NCBI GenBank assembly: GCA_026982215.1
Contig: JALSHN010000255.1
Span: 1 to 15,565, forward strand
Direction of reading: 5' to 3'
DNA: 15,565 nucleotides
Origin: Gammaproteobacteria bacterium
GTDB lineage: Bacteria > Pseudomonadota > Gammaproteobacteria > S012-40
A program made the position numbers and the translations under genes. Below are positions 13,954 to 15,565 of this stretch, one piece after another (the stretch's first letter is position 1; each line of letters begins with the position of its first letter). Under the pieces are notes generated by a model. It was not told the DNA's origin. It worked only from the letters and a program-made list of their open reading frames with translations, and made no database searches.

Positions 13954-13991
13954 ATTTTCTGTTCCGTCTTTTCAGCCGCTTAGAATACCCG

Positions 13992-14759
13992 TTAAGCACG
14001 GATTTTATAACCCTGGCTCAACAGGCGCAGGCAGCCGGCCCCCAGCAGGAGGCAGGTGGCCCCGACCACGGTCAGCGCCAGCCAGGGGTCGCTGTCGCTG
14101 GCACCGAGGAAGCCGTAACGTACCCCGTCGATCATGTAGAAGAAGGGGTTGAACCAGGAGAGTCCCTCCCAGAAGGGCGGCAGATCGTGAATGGAGTAGA
14201 ACACACCGCTGAGGAACGACAGGGGGAGGATGAGGAAGTTCTGGAAGGCGGCGAGTTGGTCGTATTTGTCCGCCCAGATGCCGGCGATGAGTCCGAGGAT
14301 GCCGAGAATGGCCGAGCCGAGCACGGCGAAGACCAACACCCACGCGGGATGGACCAGGGGCAGCTCCACCCACAGGAGCGCCACCCCCCATACCGCCAGC
14401 CCCACCAGCAGGCCGCGCAACACTGCGGCGGCGGTGAAGGCGAGGAAGAATTCCAGCGGTGACAGGGGGGCCACCAGCACGAAGATGAGATTGCCGTTCA
14501 TCTTCGATTGGATCAAGCTCGAGGAGCTGTTGGCGAAGGCGTTCTGGATCATGCTCATGGTGATCAGCCCCGGCACCAGGAAAGCGGTGTAGCTGATTCC
14601 AGGATAGACGGCCACATGATCTTCCAGCACGGTCTGGAACACCAGCAGGTAGAGCAGGGCCGTGATCACGGGGGTGAGCACGGTCTGGGTGATCACCTTG
14701 AGAAAACGCCAGACCTCCTTGGCGAACAAGGTGTAGAAACCACGCCAGTTGAGGTTCAT
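13992..14759 (-). CDS. ABC-2 type transporter permease (YadH-like)
   Basis: This 255-residue membrane subunit of an ABC-2 exporter resembles E. coli YadH. Seen: an N-terminal amphipathic cytoplasmic segment (FYTLFAKEVWRF), about six hydrophobic segments (roughly 21-43, 57-77, 105-130, 139-163, 172-191, 227-248), and the family stretch SSSLIQSKMNGNLIFVLVAPLSPLEFF between the second and third. LPLSFLSGVFYSIHDLP and WFNPFFYMIDGVRYGF are conserved in this subfamily. The ATG at 14759 overlaps the ATPase stop in ATGA, so the two are coupled and form one transporter. The substrate is unknown; position upstream of ibaG-murA, where mla genes lie in E. coli, suggests an envelope role. Upstream in-frame starts lie within the ATPase gene and are rejected. 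Confidence 0.93.
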   Translation of the reverse strand: MNLNWRGFYTLFAKEVWRFLKVITQTVLTPVITALLYLLVFQTVLEDHVAVYPGISYTAFLVPGLITMSMIQNAFANSSSSLIQSKMNGNLIFVLVAPLSPLEFFLAFTAAAVLRGLLVGLAVWGVALLWVELPLVHPAWVLVFAVLGSAILGILGLIAGIWADKYDQLAAFQNFLILPLSFLSGVFYSIHDLPPFWEGLSWFNPFFYMIDGVRYGFLGASDSDPWLALTVVGATCLLLGAGCLRLLSQGYKIRA

Positions 14760-15565
14760 GCCGCCTCCTGGGTGAGCCGCAGGAAGACCTCTTCCAGGCT
14801 GGGTTCCTCCAGGTGGAGGTCGATGATCTCGACGCCGGCGGCGCGTACGGCCTCGAGCACCGCTCCCACCGGGTCGCCGTGGCGATCGAGGCGGAAGGTG
14901 AGGCGACAGCCCTCGTGCTGCACCAGGCGTTCGTTCAATCCGGGAGGCAGCTGCCCCGGTTGGCGGTCCACGGTGAGGCACAGCAAACGGTAGGGGTGGC
15001 GAGAGAGCAGGGTGTCTTTATCATCCAGGGCCACCAAACGGCCGCGATTGACGATGGCGATGCGCTCACACAGGGCCTCGGCCTCTTCCAGGTAGTGGGT
15101 GGTGAGGATCAGGGTGTGACCCTCCTCATGGAGCCGGCGGGTCAGCGACCACAATGCCTGGCGCAGTTCCACGTCCACCCCGGCGGTGGGCTCGTCCAGC
15201 ACCACCACCGGGGGGCGGTGCACCAGCGCCTGGGCGATGAGCACCCGCCGCTTCATGCCGCCGGAGAGTTGCTGCATGTTGGCATCGGCCTTGTCTTCCA
15301 GGGCCAGCAGGGCCAGGAGTTCTTCGATCCACGGACGCGCACCGCGCCCCAGGCCGAAATAGCCAGCCTGTAACCGCAGCAATTCACGGACACTGAAGAA
15401 GGGGTCGTAGACCAGTTCTTGCGGTACCAGCCCAAGGCTGGCGCGGGCGGCCCGGTAGTCGCGCACCACGTCGTGGCCACAGATGGCCACCCGGCCGGCA
15501 TCGGCGCGCACCAGGCCGGCCAGGATGCCGATGAGTGTAGACTTGCCTGCTCCATTGGGTCCCAG
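14756..15565 (-). CDS. ABC transporter ATP-binding protein (YadG-like; N-terminus beyond the window)
   Basis: These 269 C-terminal residues belong to the ATPase that powers the adjacent ABC-2 permease. Visible in order: Walker A GPNGAGKST at residues 2-10 of the fragment, Q-loop Gln49 in LVPQE, ABC signature LSGGMKRR (100-107), Walker B VVVLDEPTAGVD (120-131) with catalytic Glu125, and the H-loop His157 in LTTHYLEEAE. A C-terminal extension of about 80 residues follows, as in YadG and DrrA-type ATPases. Only about 30-40 N-terminal residues should be missing, since Walker A starts the fragment. The reading frame stays open to the right edge. It is the first visible gene of the long minus-strand block, so the operon promoter lies outside the window. 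Confidence 0.96.
   Translation of the reverse strand: MGPNGAGKSTLIGILAGLVRADAGRVAICGHDVVRDYRAARASLGLVPQELVYDPFFSVRELLRLQAGYFGLGRGARPWIEELLALLALEDKADANMQQLSGGMKRRVLIAQALVHRPPVVVLDEPTAGVDVELRQALWSLTRRLHEEGHTLILTTHYLEEAEALCERIAIVNRGRLVALDDKDTLLSRHPYRLLCLTVDRQPGQLPPGLNERLVQHEGCRLTFRLDRHGDPVGAVLEAVRAAGVEIIDLHLEEPSLEEVFLRLTQEAA

Noticed and set aside
1..15565. CRISPR array, tRNA/rRNA genes, insertion sequences, phage or defence genes
   Set aside because: No regularly spaced repeats, RNA-gene signatures, transposase motifs or defence-type domains were seen on either strand; practically all sequence is accounted for by housekeeping genes.

Overview
The window looks like a chromosomal segment of a GC-rich proteobacterium, most likely a gammaproteobacterium of the Chromatiales/Ectothiorhodospiraceae type. 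A betaproteobacterium cannot be excluded. The basis is gene order and protein style: ABC transporter - ibaG - murA - hisGDCBHAFIE - HIT protein - tatABC - degS/algW-like protease - Nif3-like gene, with short-form HisG, unfused HisI and HisE, and a single-domain HisB. No rRNA, tRNA, CRISPR array, transposase or phage gene is visible, and coding density is very high.

Layout. Positions 1-1392 (minus strand) hold the start of a respiratory operon: a pentaheme cytochrome c (ActA-like) followed by the first 238 residues of a Tat-exported molybdopterin-oxidoreductase-family Fe-S protein (ActB-like) that runs off the left edge. This resembles the start of an alternative complex III operon; a Qrc-like complex is the main alternative. 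Positions 1393-1781 are the longest non-coding stretch, AT-rich in part, with several perfect inverted repeats and a candidate minus-strand promoter. Positions 1782-2534 (minus) encode a Nif3/YbgI-family metal protein, and 2616-3764 (plus) encode a membrane-anchored DegS/AlgW-type protease with one PDZ domain. The two are divergent.

Positions 3831-15565 are one uninterrupted minus-strand block of 17 genes. In transcription order they are: ABC ATPase (5' end outside the window), ABC-2 permease, ibaG, murA, hisG, hisD, hisC, hisB, hisH, hisA, hisF, hisI, hisE, HIT protein, tatA, tatB, tatC. Gaps are at most about 50 bp and several genes overlap or abut, so extensive co-transcription and translational coupling are likely. 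The block joins envelope biogenesis (ABC export, MurA), Fe-S/stress biology (IbaG), nearly complete histidine biosynthesis and the Tat translocase.

How they work together. The his genes encode the pathway from PRPP and ATP to histidine except two parts not seen here: HisZ, which short HisG normally needs, and a histidinol-phosphate phosphatase, since HisB is only the dehydratase. TatABC would export the folded ActB-like protein encoded nearby, which has a twin-arginine signal followed by a lipobox-like cysteine. The most interesting point is positional. From memory, this neighbourhood in many beta- and gammaproteobacteria also carries petABC (cytochrome bc1), whereas here an alternative-complex-III-like operon follows the Nif3 gene, suggesting replacement or supplementation of bc1. 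Otherwise this is well-conserved housekeeping DNA, and I see no clearly novel system.
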